This document shows positions 1-6,035 of a DNA stretch of 6,714 bases, one piece after another. This stretch comes from Bacteroidota bacterium (GTDB taxonomy: Bacteria > Bacteroidota > Bacteroidia > SpSt-205 > S141-50). The stretch's first letter is position 1; every line of letters begins with the position of its first letter. Made by a program: the position numbers and the translations under genes. The notes under the pieces were generated by a model. The model was given only the letters and a program-made list of their open reading frames with translations. It did no database searches and was not told where the DNA came from. Location of the stretch: the NCBI GenBank assembly GCA_015490695.1, contig WFXK01000132.1:1-6714 (forward strand), in the 5' to 3' direction.

Positions 1-171
1 CAACTTATAGATAAAGCCATTTTTGATTGCTGTATGGAATTAGCCAAAAACGCCGATAGCAAAGCAGAAAAGCGACGTTATCTCAATAAATATTTGATTC
101 TTTGTCCACAAGGAAAATACAGAGAGCAAATCCAAGAGCAATTGAATTTATTGACGAGCAATCCTAATTAA
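1..171 (+). CDS. C-terminal end of a TPR-like protein (5' end outside window)
   Basis: The frame is open from the first base and ends at TAA 169-171, giving the last 56 residues of a protein that starts upstream. The tail is alpha-helical in character. Its YLNKYLILCPQGKYREQIQ segment resembles the closing helix pair of tetratricopeptide repeats, where an aromatic/Leu helix is followed by a 'P-x-G-K-Y' turn, as in BamD/YbgF-like envelope proteins. That is a family resemblance only; too little is present to name the protein or say where it acts. Only 12 bases separate its stop from the GTG of the MATE gene, in the same frame, so the two are probably co-transcribed. Confidence 0.6.
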   Translation, partial: QLIDKAIFDCCMELAKNADSKAEKRRYLNKYLILCPQGKYREQIQEQLNLLTSNPN

Positions 172-183
172 AAATTTTTTATA

Positions 184-1515
184 GTGGCGCTTTCCTCTTC
201 CAAGGCTTACGTCCTGCAGGGTTCTGTAAGGACGGTATGGGGTATTGCCCTTCCTATCATGTTGCATAACTTGGTCCATAGCCTATTAACATGGATAGAT
301 ACTATTTACGCTGGACATGTCAATGAAGCCACGTTAGCAGCCGTTGGAGTCGCCTCTATTTATTATACCTTAGTCTATTTAGTGCTTTATGGCATCACCC
401 TTAGTTTTCAAATCCGTTTCTCTATGCTCTTAGGCAGTGAACGGCTTCATAGATTGCCACTTTTGCTTTCCCATGTTTTGATTTTGATAGTGATAGCTTG
501 GTTGTTTGTATGGTTCTTGGGTACGGCTGCTATCCCTTGGGTGTTCCCTGCAAAAAGCAACAATTATAATTTACTCATTCATCATTATTTACATATTCGT
601 TTCTGGGGTTTACCTTTTACGATTTTAAGTCTTTTTTTTCATGCTTATTTTACTGCTTTAGCAAAGACAATGTTGTTCATTCCTGTTGGGTTTTCTACAG
701 CAGCGTTAAATGCTTTATTGAATTATTGGTGGGTATATAGGCAAGTAGGAGGCTTGTCTGCAGAAGAAGGGCTTGCATGGGCATCCCTTTGTGCTGAAGC
801 CTTCGCTTCCTTAACCTTCTTTCTTATCTATTGGATAAAAAGAAAACACTGGGTTTTACTTTCTTTCTATCCCTTCCATTTAGATAAACGCTACTTAAAA
901 CGACTTTTGTGGTTCGCAACCCCCGTCATCTTACAATATTTAGTCGCTATCGGAGGATGGTTTCTTTTCTTTTTGCTCATAGATACCTATGGTACTACAG
1001 CCGTAGCCTCAGCAAACTTAAATCGTAATCTTTATCTATTAGTTTCTATTCCAACATGGGGATTAGCCTCTGCAATGCATAGCGTCGCTGCTAACTTAAA
1101 AGGACAAGGGAAAATTGCTGTTATTAAAAAACTACTTTATCAAGTTAGTTTTTCCTCTTTCTTTACAATGGTGGTTATTACCTTAAGCGTTTATGTCTTC
1201 TTTGAGCCTTTACTGAGTTTTTATACCCATTCTGCTCAAGCGATTCAGTGGAGTTTGTTTTCTTTCCCGATGATGGCGATAGGTTGGCTCATCTATGCTT
1301 TTTCTACTTTATTCTTTAATACGCTATTAGCCCTTGGAAAAACTTCTCAAACTTTTCTTTGTGAATTTACTGCAGTAATGGCTTATGTTTTAGGTGCTTA
1401 TCTACTTATAAAAGTTTTCCATGTTGCTTATCCTTGGGCTTGGTCAGTAGACCCCCTTTATTGGTTGATATTATGGATAATTAGTTTTTACTTTTTACGT
1501 CGTTATGGGGTTTAA
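184..1515 (+). CDS. MATE-family multidrug/toxin efflux transporter
   Basis: A 443-residue, very hydrophobic protein of about 12 membrane segments, close to the usual 440-460 of MATE exporters. These are inner-membrane antiporters that use a Na+ or H+ gradient to expel organic compounds. Residues about 20-46 match the family opening: a first helix with ALPIML, then IDTIYAGHV, then the AAVGVASI stretch at 52-59. The second half repeats the pattern, with TPVILQYL near 246-253 at the start of the second bundle, and a conserved-type Asn lies in the ALNALLNYWW segment (174-183). GTG 184 is chosen because it is the first start after the upstream stop and leaves about 20 residues before helix 1, as usual; the next ATG would cut into helix 1. 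No Shine-Dalgarno is visible. The substrate cannot be read from sequence. The stop overlaps the convergent gene by 4 bases (TTAA). Confidence 0.93.
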   Translation: MALSSSKAYVLQGSVRTVWGIALPIMLHNLVHSLLTWIDTIYAGHVNEATLAAVGVASIYYTLVYLVLYGITLSFQIRFSMLLGSERLHRLPLLLSHVLILIVIAWLFVWFLGTAAIPWVFPAKSNNYNLLIHHYLHIRFWGLPFTILSLFFHAYFTALAKTMLFIPVGFSTAALNALLNYWWVYRQVGGLSAEEGLAWASLCAEAFASLTFFLIYWIKRKHWVLLSFYPFHLDKRYLKRLLWFATPVILQYLVAIGGWFLFFLLIDTYGTTAVASANLNRNLYLLVSIPTWGLASAMHSVAANLKGQGKIAVIKKLLYQVSFSSFFTMVVITLSVYVFFEPLLSFYTHSAQAIQWSLFSFPMMAIGWLIYAFSTLFFNTLLALGKTSQTFLCEFTAVMAYVLGAYLLIKVFHVAYPWAWSVDPLYWLILWIISFYFLRRYGV

Positions 1516-1865
1516 GCAGGACCGGATGTAGGAGGGTCGCTTGAAGCAGGGGGATTTTCAAAAAAAGATTTAAAATGTAAATAATGATCGCAGCCGTAAT
1601 TGCCTACGTGTTCAATCAATGCACTGGCTTCTACAGGAGATAAATCTAAAGCCTCTCGGCGGGTAAATAAATAGAGCCATTCCTCCCCTTGGTTTGTACG
1701 ATACAAAGAAAAAGCAACCGCATAAAGCACATCATTGACATAAAGCACTTCTCTATAAAAGGTACTTAATGCGGTTGGGGTAGAGGCTGGTACCATTAAA
1801 ATTGGTGAACGAACCTCAAAATAAACCCTTTGCGTTTTACTATGTTGCCATAAATCTATGAACAC
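1512..1865 (-). CDS. Hypothetical protein, possibly the 3' part of a TGA-interrupted gene
   Basis: I do not recognise this 117-residue protein. It is soluble in character and rich in beta-type hydrophobic/aromatic segments (VYFEVRSPILMVP at about 14-26, VLYAVAFSLYR at about 46-56, WLYLFTRR at about 63-70). It ends in a Pro/Ser-rich tail, PPASSDPPTSGPA. The start given is GTG at 1863-1865, with no ribosome-binding site apparent. Reading upstream in the same frame gives eight more plausible residues (DPQKIGLP) back to TGA 1890-1892, and beyond that stop the same frame continues as membrane-protein-like sequence. The real gene may therefore be longer and broken. Codon choice matches the neighbours. 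It converges on the MATE gene, and the two stop codons share TTAA with no room for a terminator. Confidence 0.6.
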   Translation of the reverse strand: MFIDLWQHSKTQRVYFEVRSPILMVPASTPTALSTFYREVLYVNDVLYAVAFSLYRTNQGEEWLYLFTRREALDLSPVEASALIEHVGNYGCDHYLHFKSFFENPPASSDPPTSGPA

Positions 1866-1889
1866 AGGAAGACCAATCTTTTGTGGATC

Positions 1890-2078
1890 TCAGACCAAGT
1901 TCCATTGTCCTTGCTGGCTTCCTCTGGCTCTTTGTGGCTCAACGCCAATAATACGTATGGCTTCCTCTACAATAGGAATGTAAATTCCATGGTACAAAAG
2001 TAAAAAATAGATTACAAATCCAACACCACTACTTATTTTTCGTTTGCTTTGTAAATATTGTATTTTAGCGTCTGCTAT
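1890..2078 (-). pseudogene. Probable 5' part of the minus-strand gene, with one membrane segment, cut off by TGA
   Basis: On the minus strand, upstream of and in the same frame as the 1512-1865 gene, about 62 codons read as believable protein. They give a basic stretch (QSKRKI), a membrane segment of about 20 residues (GVGFVIYFLLLYHGIYIPIV), then EEAIRIIGVEPQRARG and QWNLV before TGA 1890-1892. Changing that TGA to TGG (Trp) would join it to DPQKIGLPVFIDLW and give one protein of about 190 residues with an N-terminal anchor and a soluble C-terminal part. No ATG, GTG or TTG lies between the membrane segment and the start of the opposite gene. The nearest candidates are GTG at 2135 and ATG at 2168, both antisense to the lipoprotein's 5' end, so the left limit given here is approximate. 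It could instead be a separate small membrane protein or chance open frame. Confidence 0.4.
1995..2023 (-). promoter_or_regulatory. Weak candidate Bacteroidota-type promoter for the minus-strand gene
   Basis: Read on the minus strand, TACTTTTG (2002 to 1995) fits the Bacteroidota -7 consensus TAnnTTTG exactly. A TTG core (2023 to 2021) stands 18 bases upstream, at about the -33 position. Transcription would begin near 1988, leaving a leader of about 120 bases before GTG 1865. The motif lies inside the membrane-segment reading frame described above, so either the promoter or the coding interpretation could be coincidental; in AT-rich DNA such matches arise by chance. Confidence 0.2.
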
Positions 2079-3522
2079 GGTGAAAAACTGGCTATTGGTT
2101 TTCCTTGGATTGCTTTGGGCTTGCTCATCGCCCACTCGCCACGAAACCCTTATCCCAAAAGATGCCATCGTACTCGTCATAGACCTACCACAAATGATGC
2201 AAAAAGTCCAATGGGCTCTATTGAAAGACTTCCTAAAAGAACAACGAATATGGAATAAATTACAATTCAATGAACTCCCCATAGACCTCACCTATCCCTG
2301 CTTTTTTGCTTTTTTACCAGAAGAAAAACTATTTGCTTTTGTCTTAAAAGACCCCAATAACATAGAAGAAGCACTAAAAACGCTTTTAGAAAAACATCAT
2401 TGGAAGTATAAACCCCTAACTATTAAAAACACCGATAAAAGTTTTCAACTCCTTCCTTCTAAGATTAATGGGGATAATCTTTTTATCTTTGCTTGTAAAG
2501 ACAAACAAGCCATGCTCGTTTTAGGGAAAGCACCTTTGAATGCTCTTAAAAGACGTATTGCTAAATATTTCCGCTTGCCTTCTAAGGAGCAATGGATTAC
2601 TCAAGAAGCAGCCCAAGCATTTTACAAAGAGCGTGGCGATATTAGTATGTGGGTCCCTGCATCTATAGCGAAAAAATTAGAAGAAATCAGTCCTATTTGG
2701 AAAATGGAACGCCCTTTAATCATGCACCTTTATTTTGAAGCAGGAAAAATACGCATGAAAAGTTACGCTACTGAACCTCCTATGGAAGGCTTATTAGAGA
2801 AAACTCCTGCAACCATTGCACTAAAAGCACTTCCAGAAAAAACTTTATTCGTTCTAAGCATGGCTGCACCCGTAGAAAAACTTTATACCCTATTTAAAGA
2901 ACGCATCCCCGCTGTCTTAGAAGAATGGGAAACAACTATGCAAACACAACTGGATATTTCTTTCAAAAAATTCTTCTATAGCCTTGAAGGGACTTTTTTA
3001 ATGTCTGTGCACGGAATTAAATGGTACGAAAAAGAACCCCTACCTATTATTAGCGCTGCTATTTCTCTAAAAAAATCCAAGGAAATCCGTAAAATATTCA
3101 AAAAATTAGGCTTGAAACCTGATGATAAAGGCATTTACACCATTATTTCAGAGCAAATAGAATTTTATTTTATATTACGCAAACAATTTTTTTTCTTTAC
3201 CATGAGCAAAAATCTTGCTTCTCATATTGCTCAGGGCAAATTACCGCTAAAGAGCTTGGCAGACAGCCCCTTAGGTCCTTGGATAGCTCAACATCCTTTT
3301 GCTCTATACCTTGCAGAAGAGGCACAAATCAAAAAATTGCTTTATAGCTATGACCCCGCACTTACTTACCCACAATCTATTTCCGATTTGTTAGAAGCCA
3401 TCAGAATATATACCACCAAAGACGGCGAAGTGTTCATAGAAATTCTACTCTCCAGAAAAGACAAAAATAGCCTCTATTGGCTCTTAAAAATTCTTGAAGA
3501 AGAAACCCAAACACCTGTATGA
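2077..3522 (+). CDS. Surface/periplasmic lipoprotein, DUF4836-like, first gene of an ABC operon
   Basis: A 481-residue exported lipoprotein. The start chosen is ATG 2077, because it gives a compact signal (MVKN, hydrophobic LLVFLGLL) ending in a lipobox-like LLWAC with the acylated Cys at residue 16; Trp at -2 is unusual. A TTG 33 bases upstream would bury this signal. Just after the signal, IPKDAIVLVIDLPQM resembles the opening of Bacteroidota DUF4836 lipoproteins ('IP-x-DA-x-V-hydrophobic'). The rest is a mixed alpha/beta protein rich in Lys, with no catalytic motif that I recognise. The stop overlaps the ATPase start as ATGA (3519-3522), so translation is probably coupled and the lipoprotein likely works with the ABC transporter, perhaps as an accessory or substrate-handling subunit. 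Assignment to DUF4836 is from memory of the family and moderate; the function is unknown. Confidence 0.8.
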   Translation: MVKNWLLVFLGLLWACSSPTRHETLIPKDAIVLVIDLPQMMQKVQWALLKDFLKEQRIWNKLQFNELPIDLTYPCFFAFLPEEKLFAFVLKDPNNIEEALKTLLEKHHWKYKPLTIKNTDKSFQLLPSKINGDNLFIFACKDKQAMLVLGKAPLNALKRRIAKYFRLPSKEQWITQEAAQAFYKERGDISMWVPASIAKKLEEISPIWKMERPLIMHLYFEAGKIRMKSYATEPPMEGLLEKTPATIALKALPEKTLFVLSMAAPVEKLYTLFKERIPAVLEEWETTMQTQLDISFKKFFYSLEGTFLMSVHGIKWYEKEPLPIISAAISLKKSKEIRKIFKKLGLKPDDKGIYTIISEQIEFYFILRKQFFFFTMSKNLASHIAQGKLPLKSLADSPLGPWIAQHPFALYLAEEAQIKKLLYSYDPALTYPQSISDLLEAIRIYTTKDGEVFIEILLSRKDKNSLYWLLKILEEETQTPV

Positions 3523-4127
3523 ACATTTTTTTAGAAAACTTTCAACCGTTGTCTCTTAATAATGGCTTTGCTTTATCTTCTTTTACTTTTCAATTCCCAA
3601 AACGCTATTTAATCGTTGCACCTTCAGGGAGAGGAAAGACAACCCTTCTGCATTGTATCTATCAAATACGAAAAGACTACAAGGGAAAAATCGCTTTTTC
3701 AAAAACGATTCCTTCTTTAACAATCCTATGGCGCAATCATCTTAGCATTGTTTTTCAAGATTTACGCCTCTTCCCCCATTTGACCCTATGGGAGAACCTT
3801 CAAATAAAACGGGTATTTCATCCTCATTTAGTAAAAGAATCGCAATTATTAGAGTGGTTAGATTTTTTATCGCTTGCAGATTTGCGTTTTCAGCGTGTAG
3901 AGCATTTGTCCTTAGGACAACAACAACGGGTCGCCCTACTACGAAGTTTTTTACAACCCATGGATTGGCTTTTATTAGATGAACCTTTTTCCCATGTAGA
4001 CGAGGCTACAGCACAAAAAATGGCAATTTTGATAGAAGCTATCTTAAAAGAGCGTCAGGCAGGTTGTATGATTACTGCCCTGCAATCCTCCTCGCCATTA
4101 TCCTGTGATTTCTGCTATGTCTTATAA
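3519..4127 (+). CDS. ABC transporter ATP-binding subunit (LolD/MacB-like), short and with divergent motifs
   Basis: A 202-residue ATPase domain, shorter than the roughly 220-240 usual for LolD-type subunits. Motifs in order: Walker A APSGRGKTT at 34-42 (first Gly replaced by Ala), Q-loop VFQD with Gln80, signature LSLGQ at 130-134 (consensus LSGGQ), Walker B WLLLDE at 150-155 with catalytic Glu155, and D-loop SHVD at 158-161 (usually SALD). The switch region that normally reads 'TH' is ITALQ (185-189), with no His. Walker Lys40, Asp154 and Glu155 are intact, so ATP binding and probably hydrolysis remain possible. It should power the FtsX-like permease encoded next; the coding regions overlap by 11 bases if the permease starts at ATG 4117. 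The start ATG 3519 lies in the ATGA overlap with the lipoprotein gene. The cargo is unknown. Confidence 0.9.
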   Translation: MNIFLENFQPLSLNNGFALSSFTFQFPKRYLIVAPSGRGKTTLLHCIYQIRKDYKGKIAFSKTIPSLTILWRNHLSIVFQDLRLFPHLTLWENLQIKRVFHPHLVKESQLLEWLDFLSLADLRFQRVEHLSLGQQQRVALLRSFLQPMDWLLLDEPFSHVDEATAQKMAILIEAILKERQAGCMITALQSSSPLSCDFCYVL

Positions 4128-5301
4128 ATATCTTTTTCGGCTCCAACATCAAAACTTTCCACTGCTTCGTCTTTTTTTATTCTCATTAGCTGCTACTATA
4201 GGCATCTTGCTAATCAGCATCATTTTACAAGGGTATCAAGATTTATATCCGATTTTGCGCTATCAAACTTCCGTTTTCAAAAAGAGCACCATTATCCTTT
4301 ATAAACCTGTTTCGTTTTGGAGTAATTTTAATCGCAAACAACTATTTTTTACTCAAGAAGAGATAGAAGTGCTATCTAAACAGCCCTTTGTCCATGCCGT
4401 AACGCCTTTTTTACGAAGTGCTTTTAATGTTACAGCGTTTATTGACCATCCCCTTTTACCGCGTTTTTACACTGCTCTTTTCTTAGAAAGCATCCCCAAA
4501 AACTATTTGAATATAGCATCATGGGACTGGGATAGTACTTCTAAGGTTGTTCCTTTAGTGTTTCCTAAGCATTTTTTGCATTTGTACAATGTTGCATTTG
4601 CGCAGTCGCAGCAATTACCGCTGTTAAGTGAGGGAATGATTAAACGTTTACGTTTTCGTCTTCATCTTTCGTATGGAAATCGTCAAAAAGTTATGGATGC
4701 GGCTGTTGTTGGTTTCACAGAAAAGTTTCAAAGTGTTTTGGTTCCCCCATCGTTTTTACAATGGGCAAATCGTTATTTCCGAGGGAAAAATCCACCACCT
4801 ACCCGTCTGTTAGTACAATTAAAAAATCCCTTAGATAGTCAAACAGCGCTGTGGTTTAAAGAAAAAGGGTATGAGACCCTAAATCCATGGGAAGAAGTTA
4901 GTAAAGTAGTTTTCATACTTCGTTGGATAGTCATTGCTGCTGTAGGGATTGGAGGTATTATCTTTTTGCTATCATTAGCCCTTATTGTAGCAACTTTACA
5001 ATGGGTTTTTGTACAAAATCAAGTGTCGTTACGTATCTTGTATTATCTTGGTTACACGCCCAAACAATTAGCTTTTTATTACCAATGCTTAGGAAGTCTT
5101 CTTTTGATTTTGGGTTTTGTAATAGCTCTTTTTGCTACTTCATGGTTGCGTAATCGTTATTTGAGTTTATTAGAAAACTACTTTTCTGTAGTACCATCGG
5201 AATTTGAAGTGCTTTATGCGGTGGTTATTGTTGCTGTAGTGGTGTTGTTGGTTTATTGGTGGTGGGTTTTTCATCGACTTTCTCGGATAGTAAAATGTTA
5301 A
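4117..5301 (+). CDS. FtsX-like ABC transporter permease (LolC/E-MacB superfamily)
   Basis: A 394-residue inner-membrane protein with the FtsX/LolCE/MacB layout. One membrane helix near the N-terminus (about 17-38) is followed by a large extracytoplasmic domain (about 40-265), then three helices (about 266-296, 322-343 and 364-385). The cytoplasmic loop RILYYLGYTPKQLA (306-319) corresponds to the conserved segment that contacts the ATPase in this superfamily ('lr-x-lGa-s-x-x-q'). The extracytoplasmic part, with FTQEEIEVLSKQPFV and VPLVFPKHFLHLYN, resembles permeases I recall from Bacteroidales. Start: GTG 4105 is possible, but ATG 4117 four codons later is preferred; either overlaps the ATPase gene, implying co-translation. 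Such proteins couple ATP hydrolysis to periplasmic movements that release lipoproteins, activate cell-wall enzymes or export peptides; which applies here is not visible. Confidence 0.9.
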   Translation: MSYKYLFRLQHQNFPLLRLFLFSLAATIGILLISIILQGYQDLYPILRYQTSVFKKSTIILYKPVSFWSNFNRKQLFFTQEEIEVLSKQPFVHAVTPFLRSAFNVTAFIDHPLLPRFYTALFLESIPKNYLNIASWDWDSTSKVVPLVFPKHFLHLYNVAFAQSQQLPLLSEGMIKRLRFRLHLSYGNRQKVMDAAVVGFTEKFQSVLVPPSFLQWANRYFRGKNPPPTRLLVQLKNPLDSQTALWFKEKGYETLNPWEEVSKVVFILRWIVIAAVGIGGIIFLLSLALIVATLQWVFVQNQVSLRILYYLGYTPKQLAFYYQCLGSLLLILGFVIALFATSWLRNRYLSLLENYFSVVPSEFEVLYAVVIVAVVVLLVYWWWVFHRLSRIVKC

Positions 5302-5343
5302 CACTTTGGGGAAAATAGATTAAGGGATTTTGAAAACTTTTCC

Positions 5344-5351
5344 TAAGTTTG
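5344..5351 (+). promoter_or_regulatory. Bacteroidota -7 promoter element for the SPOR gene
   Basis: TAAGTTTG is an exact match to the Bacteroidota -7 consensus TAnnTTTG and sits in the only clear plus-strand intergenic gap (5302-5375). Transcription would start around 5355-5359, giving a leader of roughly 20 bases before ATG 5376. No good -33 TTTG is present at the usual 17-23 base spacing; the nearest TTTG copies are at 5329-5332 (11 bases away) and 5305-5308 (35 bases away). The site suggests the SPOR gene is transcribed separately from the ABC operon, although read-through is possible since no terminator hairpin is seen. Confidence 0.5.
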
Positions 5352-5375
5352 CCGAAGCTAAACTATATAGGGCGT

Positions 5376-6035
5376 ATGAAACGGCTATTGATTGTCCTAT
5401 TGAGCAGTTGCATCGCTTTTAGTAGTGTACAAGGCTATACTCCAGACAAAAACAAAAAGAAGAAAAACAAAGCAGAGTATAAGAAATGGAAAAAGAAAGC
5501 CAAGGCGTTTGTTAAAAATCCAATGGCATTAAAGGCAAAAGAGGAAGGCTATCAGCGACAAATAGAGGAGTTAACGCAAAAAAACAACGAACTACAAGAA
5601 CAATATAATCAACTACAAGAGCAATATGACCAATTAAATGCAGAATTACGAAGCAAGTCTAATCAATTAGAGATTTGCCAACAAGAGAAAGAGCGACTTA
5701 AAACGGCTTATGAAGCACAAAAACAATTGATGAAAAAGGATGCTATGCCTGGTTTAGTCTATCGCGTGCAAATTGGTGCTTTCCGCTATTTTGACCTAAG
5801 TAAATACTTAAAACACACGGAAAACTTTTATGGGGAAACGCAAGATGGATTAAATAAATACACCATAGGGAAGTTCAGGGATTACGAGATGGCAGAAGCG
5901 TTCAAAAAGGATTTAAGAAGGATGGGGATAAGGGATGCTTGGGTTGTTCCTTATATAGATGGTGTAAGAGTAACGATGCAAGAGGCAAGACGTTATGAAC
6001 AGATGCAGCGACAACAAGGCAATGCGAATCCATAA
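5376..6035 (+). CDS. Exported coiled-coil protein with C-terminal SPOR domain
   Basis: A 219-residue protein with three parts. Residues 1-20 are a signal peptide (MKRLLIVLLSS, with a likely cut after SSVQG). A strongly basic stretch (21-48, KNKKKKNK and KKWKKKAK) leads into a Gln/Glu/Leu heptad coiled coil (about 57-118). A SPOR domain covers about 126-200, opening with VYRVQIGAF and containing KYTIGKFRDYEMAEAFKKDL. SPOR domains bind denuded peptidoglycan glycan strands, so the protein is expected in the periplasm, perhaps at division or growth sites. The WKKKAKAF, NP and SPOR arrangement matches a Cytophagales protein type I recall being labelled 'Ezrin/radixin/moesin family'. ATG 5376 is chosen because it begins the signal peptide; the upstream TTG 5349 lies inside the promoter motif. 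L-S-S-C at 9-12 resembles a lipobox but is too close to the N-terminus to favour. The stop abuts the GTG of the neuC remnant. Confidence 0.88.
   Translation: MKRLLIVLLSSCIAFSSVQGYTPDKNKKKKNKAEYKKWKKKAKAFVKNPMALKAKEEGYQRQIEELTQKNNELQEQYNQLQEQYDQLNAELRSKSNQLEICQQEKERLKTAYEAQKQLMKKDAMPGLVYRVQIGAFRYFDLSKYLKHTENFYGETQDGLNKYTIGKFRDYEMAEAFKKDLRRMGIRDAWVVPYIDGVRVTMQEARRYEQMQRQQGNANP
5586..5648 (+). repeat. 21-base tandem repeat encoding coiled-coil heptads
   Basis: Three consecutive 21-base units encode NELQEQY, NQLQEQY and DQLNAEL. The first two differ at only a few bases, the third is more diverged. One unit is exactly one coiled-coil heptad, so unit gain or loss would lengthen or shorten the rod without shifting frame. 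Confidence 0.7.

Noticed and set aside
1890..1892. TGA read as tryptophan (alternative genetic code)
   Set aside because: TGA is used as a genuine stop at 3520-3522 in the ATGA overlap, where read-through would extend the lipoprotein into an unrelated frame. No other coding gene here contains in-frame TGA.
2043..2068. Promoter for the lipoprotein operon (TTTG 2043-2046 with TATTTTAG 2061-2068)
   Set aside because: The -7 match has one mismatch in the TTTG core and the spacing of 14 is short for Bacteroidota promoters, so it is too weak to list in AT-rich DNA.
2044..2076. TTG 2044 as the start of the lipoprotein gene
   Set aside because: It would add 11 residues before a compact signal peptide and lipobox that begin at ATG 2077; the signal fits only the ATG start.
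2079..2291. Long minus-strand open frame extended back to 2291 as one 133-residue protein
   Set aside because: This upstream part is antisense to the well-supported lipoprotein gene, is rich in Cys, Arg and Ser with no family-like pattern, and looks like a shadow. Only the part from about 2078 down looks protein-like.
3788..3982. Small open frames inside the ATPase (3788-3982), permease (4923-5153) and lipoprotein (2058-2258) genes
   Set aside because: Each lies wholly within, or almost wholly overlaps, a well-supported gene in another frame and has no family-like pattern of its own.
5302..5343. Terminator hairpin after the permease gene
   Set aside because: The stretch has A- and T-runs, but no GC-rich inverted repeat followed by a T-run could be paired.
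5403..5411. Lipobox (L-S-S-C) making the SPOR protein a lipoprotein
   Set aside because: The Cys at residue 12 leaves too short a signal, and a standard signal peptide with a later cut explains the N-terminus better.
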